Shown: one piece after another, positions 16,055 through 23,932 of the stretch
How the letters are laid out: each line of letters starts with the position of its first letter
How positions within the stretch are numbered: the first letter of the stretch is position 1
NCBI RefSeq assembly: GCF_016907085.1
Contig: NZ_JAFBBJ010000001.1
Span: forward strand, 992,001 to 1,056,000
Reading direction: 5' to 3'
DNA length: 64,000 nt
From: Clavibacter michiganensis
GTDB taxonomy: Bacteria; Actinomycetota; Actinomycetes; Actinomycetales; Microbacteriaceae
Program-made: the position numbers and the translations under genes
Notes under the pieces: model-generated
Databases searched by the model: none
What the model was told of the DNA's origin: nothing
What the model saw: only the letters and a program-made list of their open reading frames with translations

Positions 16055-17544
16055 GGCGTCGGGGTGGCGCTCGGGCCCGGCTCCGGGGTGGCCGTCCCCA
16101 GCGCGAGGAGCGCCGGATCCGCGAACGGCGCGAGCGAGCGCAGCGCCGCCGACCGCAGCGCCGGGTCGTCCATGGCCGCGACCCGCTCCGCCGCCGCCGC
16201 GCCCACCTCGGCCATCAGCACGGGCTCGCCCGAGATCGGCATGAGGTTGTACCAGCGCGTGAAGCTTCCGCCGGCGTCGTAGGAGGTCCAGACCGTGGCC
16301 GCTGTCGACCAGAACGGCTCGGCGAAGCGCAGCCAGATCCGGTCGGCGCGGCCGCGGCCGAGCGCGCGGATGGCGACGTCGTGGGAGGACGGCAGCGCCG
16401 GGTCGAAGGCGATCGCGCCCTCCTGCAGCACGCCGAGCGGCACCGTGACGACCACGCGGTCGACCGAGAGCGACTCGCCGGATCCCAGCCGCAGCCCCAC
16501 CCGGCCGTTGCCGAAGGCGATGCGGGTGACCGTGGACTCCCGCAGCACGTCGATGTCCTGGTCGCGCAGCAGGTGCTGCACGAGGCCCGCGAAGCCGCCC
16601 GTGACGGCGACGTTGCCGACGGGCGCCGGCTCGTCGAGGCCGCGGGCGCCGGACAGCTCGTCGGGGGACGCGCCGTGGGCGATCGCGACGTCGGTCGCGA
16701 GGAGCGCGGCGAGGCGGGCGGCGGGCGACGCGGCGCCGCCCTCCGTGGAGAGCGCTTCGCCGCCGGTCTCGCGCAGGGCCGCCGCGAGGCTCACGGCGCC
16801 GGGCTGCGCGCGGGCCCGGGCCTGCGCGGCGGCGAGGGCGTCGGATCCGGCGGTCGAGGGCTCCAGCACCGCGCCGTCGGGTCCGCGGCTCTCGGCGACG
16901 AGCGCGAGGCCGTACCGGGTGATGCCGGCGGCCTCGAGCGCGTCCCGCAGGAGGTCGTCGTGGTCCGCGGCGATCCAGAGGGCGCCGAGCTCCGCGGGGT
17001 GCGGCCAGTCGGTGCCGCCGGCCGCGCGGATCCGGCCGCCGAGCTCGGCGCGCGCCTCGACGAGGACGACGTCGTGCCCGGCGTCGCGGAGGGCGCGGGC
17101 CGCAGCGGTGCCCGCGATGCCGGCGCCGACGACCGCGACGCGCTCGGATCCGGCGCCCGCGCGATCCACCTCCCCCGCCGCGCGGAGCCCCGACGCGTAG
17201 GCGCCCGCGACCGTGCCGGGGCGGTCGGCGCTCGTGGCCTCGCCGGCGAAGAACACGCGGTCCTCGATCGGGCGGGCGAGCGCCTCGCGGTCGGCGGTCG
17301 TGGCGCCGGGTCGGAGGAAGCTGCCGGATCCGCGCGCGAAGGGGTCGCCCGCCCAGTCGGAGCGCGCGAAGGCGACGGGCTCCGGCAGTCCGGCGGCTCC
17401 CACGGTGGGCGTGGGGGTCGGCGTCGTCGAGGGGGTGGCCGTGGGGGTCGCGGGCGTCGGCTTCGTCCGCGTGCACGCCGCGAGCCCGAGGAGCGACAGC
17501 CCCGACACGGACGCGGTGAGGAGGGTGCGGCGGGAGATCGACAT
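16051..17544 (-). CDS. flavin amine oxidase, circularly permuted, secreted lipoprotein
   Basis: 497-aa FAD enzyme with twin-arginine-like start SISRRTLL and lipobox LAAC (Cys24). After a Pro/Thr linker (about 27-48), residues 52-126 are the segment that normally ends this family: DWAGDPFARGSGSFLRPG, then RVFFAGEATS, then GTVAGAYASGLRAAGEV. Only then comes the Rossmann start VAVVGAGIAGTAAARAL (about 136), LVEARAELGGRI and ELGALW. The C-terminus stops where normal members still have the FAGEATS block, then a second Pro-rich tail follows. The domain order is therefore permuted, with no residue block obviously missing. Polyamine/monoamine oxidases oxidise amines to aldehydes with peroxide release; the substrate here is unknown. 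TACGCT lies 9 nt before ATG. Confidence 0.85.
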   Translation of the reverse strand: MSISRRTLLTASVSGLSLLGLAACTRTKPTPATPTATPSTTPTPTPTVGAAGLPEPVAFARSDWAGDPFARGSGSFLRPGATTADREALARPIEDRVFFAGEATSADRPGTVAGAYASGLRAAGEVDRAGAGSERVAVVGAGIAGTAAARALRDAGHDVVLVEARAELGGRIRAAGGTDWPHPAELGALWIAADHDDLLRDALEAAGITRYGLALVAESRGPDGAVLEPSTAGSDALAAAQARARAQPGAVSLAAALRETGGEALSTEGGAASPAARLAALLATDVAIAHGASPDELSGARGLDEPAPVGNVAVTGGFAGLVQHLLRDQDIDVLRESTVTRIAFGNGRVGLRLGSGESLSVDRVVVTVPLGVLQEGAIAFDPALPSSHDVAIRALGRGRADRIWLRFAEPFWSTAATVWTSYDAGGSFTRWYNLMPISGEPVLMAEVGAAAAERVAAMDDPALRSAALRSLAPFADPALLALGTATPEPGPSATPTP

Positions 17545-17575
17545 GCTCGGGCCAGCGTACCGGGGAGCCGTCGCC

Positions 17576-17581
17576 TAGGGT
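17576..17581 (+). promoter_or_regulatory. -10 element TAGGGT of the S4-domain gene (leaderless)
   Basis: TAGGGT, 6 nt, ATG 17588; divergent from the amine-oxidase gene. Confidence 0.5.
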
Positions 17582-17587
17582 CGGAGC

Positions 17588-18007
17588 ATGCCGTCCGACG
17601 CCGCCCCGCCTCCCGCGGGCGCCGCGCAGTCCGCCGTCCGCGTCGACAGCTGGCTCTGGGCGGTGCGCGTCTACAAGACCCGGTCGCAGGCCACGGCCGC
17701 CTGCCGGGCCGGGCACGTCAAGGTCGGCGACGAGCGCGCGAAGGCGTCGCAGCCGGTGCGTCCCGGCGTCGAGGTGCGCGTGCGCGTCGCGGGCGCCGAG
17801 CGGATCCTGGTGGTGCGCCGCACGCTCGTGAAGCGCGTGGGTCCCGCGATCGCCGCGGAGGCGATGACCGACCTCACTCCCGCGCCGCCCCCGCGCGACG
17901 CCGCGCCCGCGACGGTCGTGCGCGACCGCGGCGCCGGACGCCCGACGAAGCGCGACCGGCGCGAGATCGAGCGGCTGCGCGACCCGGAGGGGATGCGCGG
18001 GCGCTAG
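17588..18007 (+). CDS. S4-domain RNA-binding protein (Hsp15/HslR-like)
   Basis: 139-aa small RNA-binding protein. The S4 domain runs from about residue 18 to 82: VRVDSWLWAVRVYKTRSQATAACRAGHVKVGDE, then VRPGVEVRV. The WLW-x-VR-x-KTRS-A core is typical of HslR-type heat-shock ribosome-recycling proteins. The C-terminal 45 residues are basic and disordered (GRPTKRDRREIERLR). Hsp15 in E. coli binds stalled 50S subunits; the same role here is a family inference. Tail overlap of 4 bp with the convergent gene. Confidence 0.85.
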   Translation: MPSDAAPPPAGAAQSAVRVDSWLWAVRVYKTRSQATAACRAGHVKVGDERAKASQPVRPGVEVRVRVAGAERILVVRRTLVKRVGPAIAAEAMTDLTPAPPPRDAAPATVVRDRGAGRPTKRDRREIERLRDPEGMRGR

Positions 18008-18978
18008 AGCCCGGCGTCCGCCGCGCGACGGGCGTGCGCGAGCTCCGCGAGGATCCGCGCCCGCAGCCCGTTCGACCGCTCGGCGAACCCGCGCTGCTCC
18101 GCGGCGTAGCGCGCCTTGCCCGCGGGCTCCTCGATCCGCACGGCCTCGAGCCCGAGGCCCGACACGTCGTACGGGCTCGCGCGCATGTCGAGCGAGCGGA
18201 TGTCGCGGGCCAGCTCGAACGCGTCGAGCAGCGTCTCGCCGGGCACGAGCGGGCCGAGCTTGGTCGCCCACTTGTAGACGTCCATGCCGGCGTGCAGGCA
18301 GCCGGGCTGCTCGAGCTCCGGCTGCGTCTCGCGGGTCGGCGCGAGCGCGTTCCGCGGCACGGCCTCGGGCGTGAAGAAGCGGAACGCGTCGATGTGGGTG
18401 CACGCGAGCCTGTGCGTCTCGACGACCTCGTCGGTGGCCGCGGATCCGAGGCGCAGCGGCAGCCGCTCGTGCCGCTGCTCGCCGGGCCCCACCCTGTAGA
18501 CCATCGCCCACTCGTGCAGGCCGAAGCAGGAGAAGCGGCCGGGGCGCGCGGCGGTGCGGCCGAGGATCCGCTCGATGAAGGAGGCGGTGGATCCGCGCGC
18601 CTCGAGGTACGCGGACGCCTCGACGCGCACTCCACCCGCCGCCCGCTCCTCGTCCGCGACGTACCAGCGCCAGGCCGCGCGCTCGTCGCCCGCCGCGTCC
18701 GCGAGCGCGACGCCCGCGCCCGGGTGCCACCGCCGCAGGAGCGACGGCTTGTGCGGGTAGTAGGTGAAGAGGAAGTCGTCGACCTCGTGGGTGCGGCCGG
18801 CGAGGCGGCGCGCGCGGAAGCCCGCGGAGAAGGCGTCGGCGCGGTCGGCGTGCCGGGCGGCGCGCTCGCGCCAGGCGGCGGGATCCAGGACCGCGGGCAG
18901 GTCGCGCGCCTCCGGGTCGACCGCGAGGGCCGCCGGGACCGTCGCCGCGGAGGGCGCGAGGTCGGCGGCGGGGGTCAT
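18004..18978 (-). CDS. uncharacterised actinobacterial protein (family often labelled 3-methyladenine DNA glycosylase)
   Basis: 324 aa. Distinctive segments are DDFLFTYYPHKPSLLRRWHPG (around residue 67), RFSCFGLHEWAMVYR (around 150) and QPGCLHAGMDVYKWATKLGPL (around 230), which recur in actinobacterial homologues sometimes named 3-methyladenine DNA glycosylase. I see no helix-hairpin-helix or known glycosylase motif, so that label is doubtful. The invariant His, Cys, Asp and Tyr residues suggest an enzyme. TAGCCT is 6 nt before ATG. Divergent from the gene at 19070. Confidence 0.7.
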   Translation of the reverse strand: MTPAADLAPSAATVPAALAVDPEARDLPAVLDPAAWRERAARHADRADAFSAGFRARRLAGRTHEVDDFLFTYYPHKPSLLRRWHPGAGVALADAAGDERAAWRWYVADEERAAGGVRVEASAYLEARGSTASFIERILGRTAARPGRFSCFGLHEWAMVYRVGPGEQRHERLPLRLGSAATDEVVETHRLACTHIDAFRFFTPEAVPRNALAPTRETQPELEQPGCLHAGMDVYKWATKLGPLVPGETLLDAFELARDIRSLDMRASPYDVSGLGLEAVRIEEPAGKARYAAEQRGFAERSNGLRARILAELAHARRAADAGL

Positions 18979-18984
18979 CCGTCG

Positions 18985-18990
18985 AGGCTA
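18985..18990 (-). promoter_or_regulatory. -10 element TAGCCT (leaderless)
   Basis: Minus-strand TAGCCT, 6 nt, ATG 18978. Confidence 0.5.
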
Positions 18991-19057
18991 CCCGCGGCGC
19001 CTCCCGGGATCCGCCCGGGGGCGCGGAACGGGGGCTCGCCGGAGGCCCGTGCCCGGA

Positions 19058-19063
19058 TAGCAT
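19058..19063 (+). promoter_or_regulatory. -10 element TAGCAT (leaderless)
   Basis: TAGCAT, 6 nt, ATG 19070. This geometry also selects ATG 19070 over the out-of-frame ATG inside the hexamer (19062). Confidence 0.5.
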
Positions 19064-19069
19064 GAGCGC

Positions 19070-19504
19070 ATGGATGACGACTCCCTTCTCACGCCTCCCG
19101 GCGTCGCCGGCTACACGATCACCGAGATCGTCGAGAGCGAGTCGGGCGGCGAGCCCCTCTTCATCTCCGCGATCCACCTCGACGGCGAGCACGTCGCCAA
19201 CTGGATCTCCACCGACCTCGACGAGGACGACGGCATCGTCGCCGACCTCGACCACGCGTTCGGCGGCCCGGCCACCGACCGCATGTTCCGCCAGGCCGCC
19301 GCGATCTTCCCGGACGCGGTGCTGTCCGAGATCCTCCCCGAGCTCGTGAGCTTCCTCTGGGTCGTGGCCGACGTCGCGGGCGTCGCCGACGACCAGGACC
19401 TCGACTTCGAGGCCGCCATCCGCATCGTCGCGGCGGACGGCGACCTCGACGCCCAGGACCGCGACCTGCTCGGTCGCCTCGACAGCCTGAAGCGCATCGA
19501 CTGA
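19070..19504 (+). CDS. acidic hypothetical protein
   Basis: 144-aa, strongly acidic soluble protein; not recognised. The first half looks like beta strands (GYTITEIVESESGGEPLFISAIHLDG), the second is helical (DFEAAIRIVAADGDLDAQDRDLLGRLDSL). No metal or nucleotide motif. The D-x-D-x-D-rich second half could resemble an EF-hand-like loop, but no complete loop is present. A strong hairpin terminator follows at 19517, so it is monocistronic. Confidence 0.6.
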   Translation: MDDDSLLTPPGVAGYTITEIVESESGGEPLFISAIHLDGEHVANWISTDLDEDDGIVADLDHAFGGPATDRMFRQAAAIFPDAVLSEILPELVSFLWVVADVAGVADDQDLDFEAAIRIVAADGDLDAQDRDLLGRLDSLKRID

Positions 19505-19516
19505 GTCGCGATCCCC

Positions 19517-19549
19517 GAGCGCGCCGTCCGCATCGCGGGCGGCGCGCTC
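19517..19549 (+). terminator. hairpin terminator
   Basis: 15-bp stem (arms 19517-19531 and 19535-19549, one T-G wobble) with a 3-nt ATC loop, 12 nt after the stop at 19504. No U-tract, as is usual in actinobacteria. Confidence 0.65.
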
Positions 19550-19725
19550 GTGCGTGGGCCGCGGGTGTGGACGGGGCGGGCGCCCCGGGCGACGGGCGCC
19601 CTACCGTGGACCTCCCGTCCCGATCCGGCCGGCGGCCTCGCCCACGGCCCCGGGACGCGGGGCGCCCGACGGCGCATCACGAGCGCCGGACAGCCGGCGC
19701 CCCACGGGGAGAGGCCGAGCACCGC

Positions 19726-20754
19726 ATGATCAACGAGACCCTCATCGACACGCCTCCGCAGCTGTGGCGCACCTCGGAGCTGGTCGACAACGCCCGGCGC
19801 TACGTCGACGGCATCGACGCCCGCACGCCCGACCGCCTGTTCCTCGCCCTGAACACGCTCACGCTGGTGCTGGCCCGCTCGGGCCGGGCAGCGCAGGCGT
19901 CCGAGCTGCTGGATCGCGGGATCCGGGCGGCCGACCGGCTCATGCGCGCGGACGCGGACGCGATCCGGTTCGGCGTCGAGTGCGTGATCAACCACGCCGA
20001 CCTCCTGCGGTACGCAGGTCAGCCGCGTGCCGCGATCGCGCTCCTGCGGGAGGTGCACGAGCTGTCCGGCGGCCGGCAGCCGGATCGCGCGGAGATCCTC
20101 GGGGTGGATCTCGTGCGCGGCCGGGACGCGAGCCCGGCGGTGATCGGCGGCGCCATGTTCATGCTGCGGCTGCGCAGCCGGATCTCGCTGCTCAAGACCC
20201 TCGTCGCGGTCGGCGACGAGGCCGAGGCGCTCGCGTTCGCCCGGTCCGCGGCCGAGGACAGCCGCGACGGGGGCGGCCCGCTGCTCGACGCGGCGCTCGA
20301 CTACGTCGCGGCACTCGACGACGACGCGCCCGCCGCCGCGCCGGGCTCGCCTCCCGCCACGGCCGTCGAGGTCTGCCAGCTGATCCGCGCCCGGTCCCGG
20401 GTGGGACGTCCGATCCTCCCCGTCGCGGAGTTCGACGCCGCCGTCGACCGCGTCGTCGCGGCCACGACGATGCACAACCCGCGCACCCCGATCCTCTGGC
20501 GGGTGGCCCACGCCCGTGCGGCGGGTCTCGACGCACGCGTCGAGCAGCACGTGGCGCTCATGGGCGACGCCTGCGTCGCGGCCGGGGACAAGCGCCTGCA
20601 CGAGCGCGCCCTGCTGTTCGCCGGTCGGGAGGTCGGGGAGGCGCGTGCGCTCTTCCCGGATCCGCGTCCGGACGCCGGGGAGCTCGACGCGCTCGCCCGC
20701 GCCTTCGCCCGCTGCGTCGACGAGCTCGACGCGCCGCTCGCCCCCGCCGTCTGA
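19726..20754 (+). CDS. TPR-like helical hypothetical protein
   Basis: 342-aa all-helical soluble protein. Repeated helical pairs of about 35 residues (FLALNTLTLVLARSGRAAQASELLDRGI, FGVECVINHADLLRYAGQPRAAIALLREV, RISLLKTLVAVGDEAEALAFARSA) resemble tetratricopeptide units, so a protein-binding role is likely. Start ATG 19726 has GGGGAGAGG 10 nt upstream and begins the first helical region; the open frame extends to 19567 without support. A TACCGT -10-like hexamer at 19602 would give a 5' leader of about 110 nt. No catalytic motif seen. Confidence 0.68.
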   Translation: MINETLIDTPPQLWRTSELVDNARRYVDGIDARTPDRLFLALNTLTLVLARSGRAAQASELLDRGIRAADRLMRADADAIRFGVECVINHADLLRYAGQPRAAIALLREVHELSGGRQPDRAEILGVDLVRGRDASPAVIGGAMFMLRLRSRISLLKTLVAVGDEAEALAFARSAAEDSRDGGGPLLDAALDYVAALDDDAPAAAPGSPPATAVEVCQLIRARSRVGRPILPVAEFDAAVDRVVAATTMHNPRTPILWRVAHARAAGLDARVEQHVALMGDACVAAGDKRLHERALLFAGREVGEARALFPDPRPDAGELDALARAFARCVDELDAPLAPAV

Positions 20755-20816
20755 CCGCGCCCGCCCGTCCGCGGCCGCCCGTCCGCGCCGGCCCGGACGC
20801 GCGCGGGGCTCCGGCG

Positions 20817-20822
20817 TACGGT
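20817..20822 (+). promoter_or_regulatory. -10 element TACGGT (leaderless)
   Basis: TACGGT, 6 nt, ATG 20829. Confidence 0.45.
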
Positions 20823-20828
20823 CGAGGG

Positions 20829-21086
20829 ATGAGCGACTCCGACATCGATCCCCTGTCCACCGTCCAGGGCGCCCCCGGCGTCACGCAGGCCATGCCCGGC
20901 GAGGGCGACTCCGACGCCAGCGTCGGCGGCACGGTCCCCGACGGCGAGAGCATCCAGCACGTCGACGACGACGAGGCGCCCGGCGACGGGGGTCTCTCCA
21001 GCGGCGGCGACTCGCTCGGCTCCGACGAGGACGCGGCCGACACGGGCGCGGGTTCGGGCGACGCGCCCACCGACCTGCCGGCCTGA
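20829..21086 (+). CDS. small acidic disordered protein
   Basis: 85 aa, composed mainly of Asp, Gly, Ser, Glu and Pro with almost no hydrophobic core. It contains DPLSTVQGAPGVTQAMPGEG, a pattern I associate with short actinobacterial stress-type proteins, but no function is known to me. Support comes from the leaderless promoter, the GC3 bias and the terminator at 21102. Confidence 0.6.
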   Translation: MSDSDIDPLSTVQGAPGVTQAMPGEGDSDASVGGTVPDGESIQHVDDDEAPGDGGLSSGGDSLGSDEDAADTGAGSGDAPTDLPA

Positions 21087-21101
21087 TCCACCGCACCGCC
21101 C

Positions 21102-21135
21102 GAGGGCCCGCCGTGATCCGTCACGGCGGGCCCTC
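21102..21135. terminator. bidirectional hairpin terminator
   Basis: Perfect 15-bp inverted repeat (21102-21116 and 21121-21135) with loop TCCG between convergent genes ending at 21086 (+) and 21159 (-). Confidence 0.75.
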
Positions 21136-21158
21136 GTGCGCGCGCCGGCGGGCCCGGG

Positions 21159-22139
21159 TCAGCCCGCGGCGGGCCCCAGCAGCGTCAGCCGCTCGCGGAG
21201 GAGCGCCCGGACGGCGTAGGGATCCGCGACGCTCAGCCGCCCCTCCTCGGAGACGCCGTCGCGCAAGACGAGCGGAAGGACGGATCGGCGGACGACGAGC
21301 GCGCCCCGGTTGCGTCCGCGCTCCACACGCTCGACGGGCTGCGCGAGCGCGTCGTCCGGCACGACGACCACCGCGGCCGCGAAGCGCACGCCCGCGGAGG
21401 CCGCGAGGGCCCGCGCGGCACCGACCAGCCACGTGACGGGCGCGTCGCCCGGGGCGAACGCGCCCTCGGGATCCGCCGCGACGGGCTGCAGCTCGCCGCG
21501 CACGAGCTGGACGTCCGTGCCCCAGTCCTCGGAGCTGAGCGCGAAGAGGCCCGCGGGCGCGAGCACGACGTGGTCGACCTTGCCGGCTCCGGCGAGCGGC
21601 CGGACGTCGTGGAAGATCGTGGCGCCCATGCCGAGCGACGCCGCGGCGCGCGCGGTCGCCTCCTCGGCCAGGGCCTTCGCGAGCAGCCAGCGGACGTCGC
21701 GCGGGGCGCGGCGCACGAGCTCGGGCGACCAGGGATCCACGCCCGGGTCGGCGCCCGGCGCGACGCCCTGCCAGTCGGCGACGCGGTCGAGGTAGTGGGC
21801 CCGGGCGAGCGCGCCCGCGACGCCGTGGACGGCCGCGCCGATGCGGGTGCCGGATCCGGGCGCGGGCGCGTATCCGGCCTCGTCCGGGCCGAGCGGCTCG
21901 TCGTCGGCGGCGGACGCGCGCCCCTGCCCGCGATCGTAGGCGGCGCGGTCGTCGGGATCCCCCACGAGCTCCCACGCGCGCTGCACCGCGTGGAACAGGT
22001 GCGCCTCGCCGCCCGTGTCGGGGTGGGTCGCGCGGACGAGCCGGCGGTACGCGGCGCGGAGGGTCGCGGTGTCCGCGGCGGGATCCACGCCGAGCACCTC
22101 GTACGGCGTGCGGTCGGCGGGGCTGCCCGCGCGGCTCAC
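21159..22139 (-). CDS. J-domain protein with NERD-like C-terminal region
   Basis: 326 aa from GTG 22139, which overlaps the TGA of the Stealth gene. Residues 8-65 are a J domain (TPYEVLGVDPAADTATLRAAYRRLV, then the HPD tripeptide at THPDTGG), which stimulates Hsp70 ATPase. Residues 140-270 resemble a nuclease-related domain: RDVRWLLAKALAEEATARAA, then GKVDHVVLAPAGLFALSSEDW. NERD proteins have D-x-K where this reads SSEDW, so catalysis looks lost. The rest ends in a basic tail. The pairing with a cell-surface phosphotransferase is unusual. Confidence 0.75.
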   Translation of the reverse strand: MSRAGSPADRTPYEVLGVDPAADTATLRAAYRRLVRATHPDTGGEAHLFHAVQRAWELVGDPDDRAAYDRGQGRASAADDEPLGPDEAGYAPAPGSGTRIGAAVHGVAGALARAHYLDRVADWQGVAPGADPGVDPWSPELVRRAPRDVRWLLAKALAEEATARAAASLGMGATIFHDVRPLAGAGKVDHVVLAPAGLFALSSEDWGTDVQLVRGELQPVAADPEGAFAPGDAPVTWLVGAARALAASAGVRFAAAVVVVPDDALAQPVERVERGRNRGALVVRRSVLPLVLRDGVSEEGRLSVADPYAVRALLRERLTLLGPAAG

Positions 22140-23800
22140 TCCGCGGGAGAGGCGGGCGCGTCGGCGGCGGCCTCGTCCTGGACCTCCGCCTCCCACGGCG
22201 CCGGGATGCCGTAGTAGCGCTCGAGGAAGTCCTGCACGCGCGCCTGGCGCTCATCGGCGGGCACCTCGGGGAAGGAGCCGTCGTTGAGGCAGAAGAAGTC
22301 CTGCGAGCGGCGCTTGAGGAGACCGGGGAGCATGTCCAGCCCGGCGCGCGACGTGGTGTCGACGTAGGCGACCTTGGCGTTCTCCTGCTGCACCGCGCGC
22401 GCGGTCATCTGCGCGTAGTAGTGGTACAGCGAGTTGGTGACCGAGATGTCGGTGCTCGAGCGGAAGCGGCTGAGCTGCGTGCGGTGGAAGTCCTCCGCGA
22501 ACTCCTGCTCGAGCTCCAGCAGCACGCTCTTGCGCAGCGGCGTGGCGGCGTGCTCGAGGTGGCGCGTGATGAGGCGGCCGAAGCGGTCCATGAGCAGGCG
22601 CCGGTTGACGCGCGCCGAGTTCTCGAAGCCGCTGCGGTCGGAGTCGTTGTCGCCCAGGCCGATGCGGGTGGACGCCTCGATGAACTTGGTGATCCCGCCG
22701 GGCGAAAAGAACATGCCGGGCTGCACCGGGCGGCCGAAGAACATGTCGTCGTTCGAGTAGAGGAAGTGCTCGCTGAGGCCGGGGATGTGCTGGAGCTGCG
22801 ACTCGACGGCCTGCGAGTTGTGCGTGGGCAGGGCGGCGGGATCCGTGAAGAACTCCTCGCTGCGCACGAACGTGACGGCGGGTTGGTCGGCCAGCCACGA
22901 CGGCTTCGGCGAGTCGGTGACGATGAAGATCCGGCGCACCCACGGCGCGAACAGGTAGACGGAACGGAGCGCGTACTTGAGCTCGTCGATCTGGCGGAAG
23001 CGCGCCTCGGAGTCGTCGCCCTCGCCGACCACGACGTCCTTCATGCGCTCGGCGCGACGCTTCTGGAACTCGGGGTCGTTGCCGTCGACCCAGGAGAAGA
23101 CCATGTCGATGTCGAACGTGATGTCGGACGCCTGCGCGTCGAACATGCCGCGGAGCGTCTTCCACTCGTGGCCGTACATCTCGACCGTGGTGGGGACCAC
23201 CTCGGCGGCGGGGAGGATCTCGCGGGTGAGCGAGTTCTCGACCGGCCAGACGATGGTCTCGCCCTCGAAGCGGAAGAACTGCAGCTCGACGGCGGTGGAC
23301 GCGCCGTAGGCCAGGAGGCCCACCGGCTCGATGCGCGGGCGGTAGAGGCGGAAGATGCCGGCGTCGGGATTGTCGGTGAGGCGGCCGTCGGCGACGAGCA
23401 GCGGCGGGCGGCGGCGGCCGTCGACGGTCTTCGCGTAGAGCGGCTCGTCCGCGCACGCGGCGACGAGGGCGCGCACCACGGTGTCGCGGTTCGCCACGTC
23501 GATGGCGATGACCGGGCGCTCGTCGTTGCCGCGGATCAGCCAGAAGTCGATGCCGGTCGCGAGCAGCGCGTCCCGGATGAAGAGGAGGTCGGTGACGAGC
23601 GCCTGGTGCGGCGTGAGCGTGCGGTTGACGAGGGTCGCGAGGCCCTTGCGGACGACGACGTCCGGGCGGTGGTGCGTGGTGGGCCACGTGGCGGGCGCGG
23701 GAGCGACCGCGTCGTCCTGGCGGGAGTACTCCTCCTCGCTGGTGGCGGGATCGACCGTCGGCTCGAGCGCTACGTTGAACTGCCGTGCGCTGCCCGCCAT
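22136..23800 (-). CDS. Stealth-family polysaccharide phosphotransferase
   Basis: 554-aa enzyme expected to transfer hexose-1-phosphate units to a surface or capsular polysaccharide. All four Stealth blocks are visible: CR1 IDMVFSWVDGNDPEF (about 236), CR2 with RFRQIDELKYALRSVYLFAPWV and IVTDSPKPSWL, CR3 THNSQAVESQLQHIPGLSEHFLYSNDDMFFG, and CR4 ending RRSQDFFCLNDGSF. An additional 230-residue N-terminal domain precedes CR1. Known members include GlcNAc-1-phosphotransferase and CpsY. No membrane helix. Its stop overlaps the J-domain gene start. TAGAAT at 23868 is the likely -10. Confidence 0.9.
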   Translation of the reverse strand: MAGSARQFNVALEPTVDPATSEEEYSRQDDAVAPAPATWPTTHHRPDVVVRKGLATLVNRTLTPHQALVTDLLFIRDALLATGIDFWLIRGNDERPVIAIDVANRDTVVRALVAACADEPLYAKTVDGRRRPPLLVADGRLTDNPDAGIFRLYRPRIEPVGLLAYGASTAVELQFFRFEGETIVWPVENSLTREILPAAEVVPTTVEMYGHEWKTLRGMFDAQASDITFDIDMVFSWVDGNDPEFQKRRAERMKDVVVGEGDDSEARFRQIDELKYALRSVYLFAPWVRRIFIVTDSPKPSWLADQPAVTFVRSEEFFTDPAALPTHNSQAVESQLQHIPGLSEHFLYSNDDMFFGRPVQPGMFFSPGGITKFIEASTRIGLGDNDSDRSGFENSARVNRRLLMDRFGRLITRHLEHAATPLRKSVLLELEQEFAEDFHRTQLSRFRSSTDISVTNSLYHYYAQMTARAVQQENAKVAYVDTTSRAGLDMLPGLLKRRSQDFFCLNDGSFPEVPADERQARVQDFLERYYGIPAPWEAEVQDEAAADAPASPAE

Positions 23801-23867
23801 GGATCATCCCCTTGGTGCTTCTCGTGTGCCTGATGCGTGCGCCCGACCCGACGGGTGGCGACGCGCC

Positions 23868-23873
23868 ATTCTA
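23868..23873 (-). promoter_or_regulatory. -10 element TAGAAT of the Stealth operon
   Basis: Minus-strand TAGAAT 67 nt before ATG 23800, close to the TATAAT consensus. It implies a 5' leader of about 60 nt. Confidence 0.45.
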
Positions 23874-23932
23874 CCGAGCCGGGGCCAGCGCCCCCGGTCG
23901 GGGGCGGTCAGCGGATGAGGGACGTCCGGCTC

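Noticed and set aside
18004..18978. Firm assignment as 3-methyladenine DNA glycosylase
   Set aside because: The label is recalled from homologues only; no glycosylase motif could be identified.
15107..19255. A 1382-codon open frame on the minus strand
   Set aside because: Shadow frame of several well-supported genes on both strands; its translation is Arg/Pro/Gly/Ala low complexity. The same holds for long frames at 10213-13299, 25508-29965, 52843-57174 (minus) and 15289-19065 (plus).
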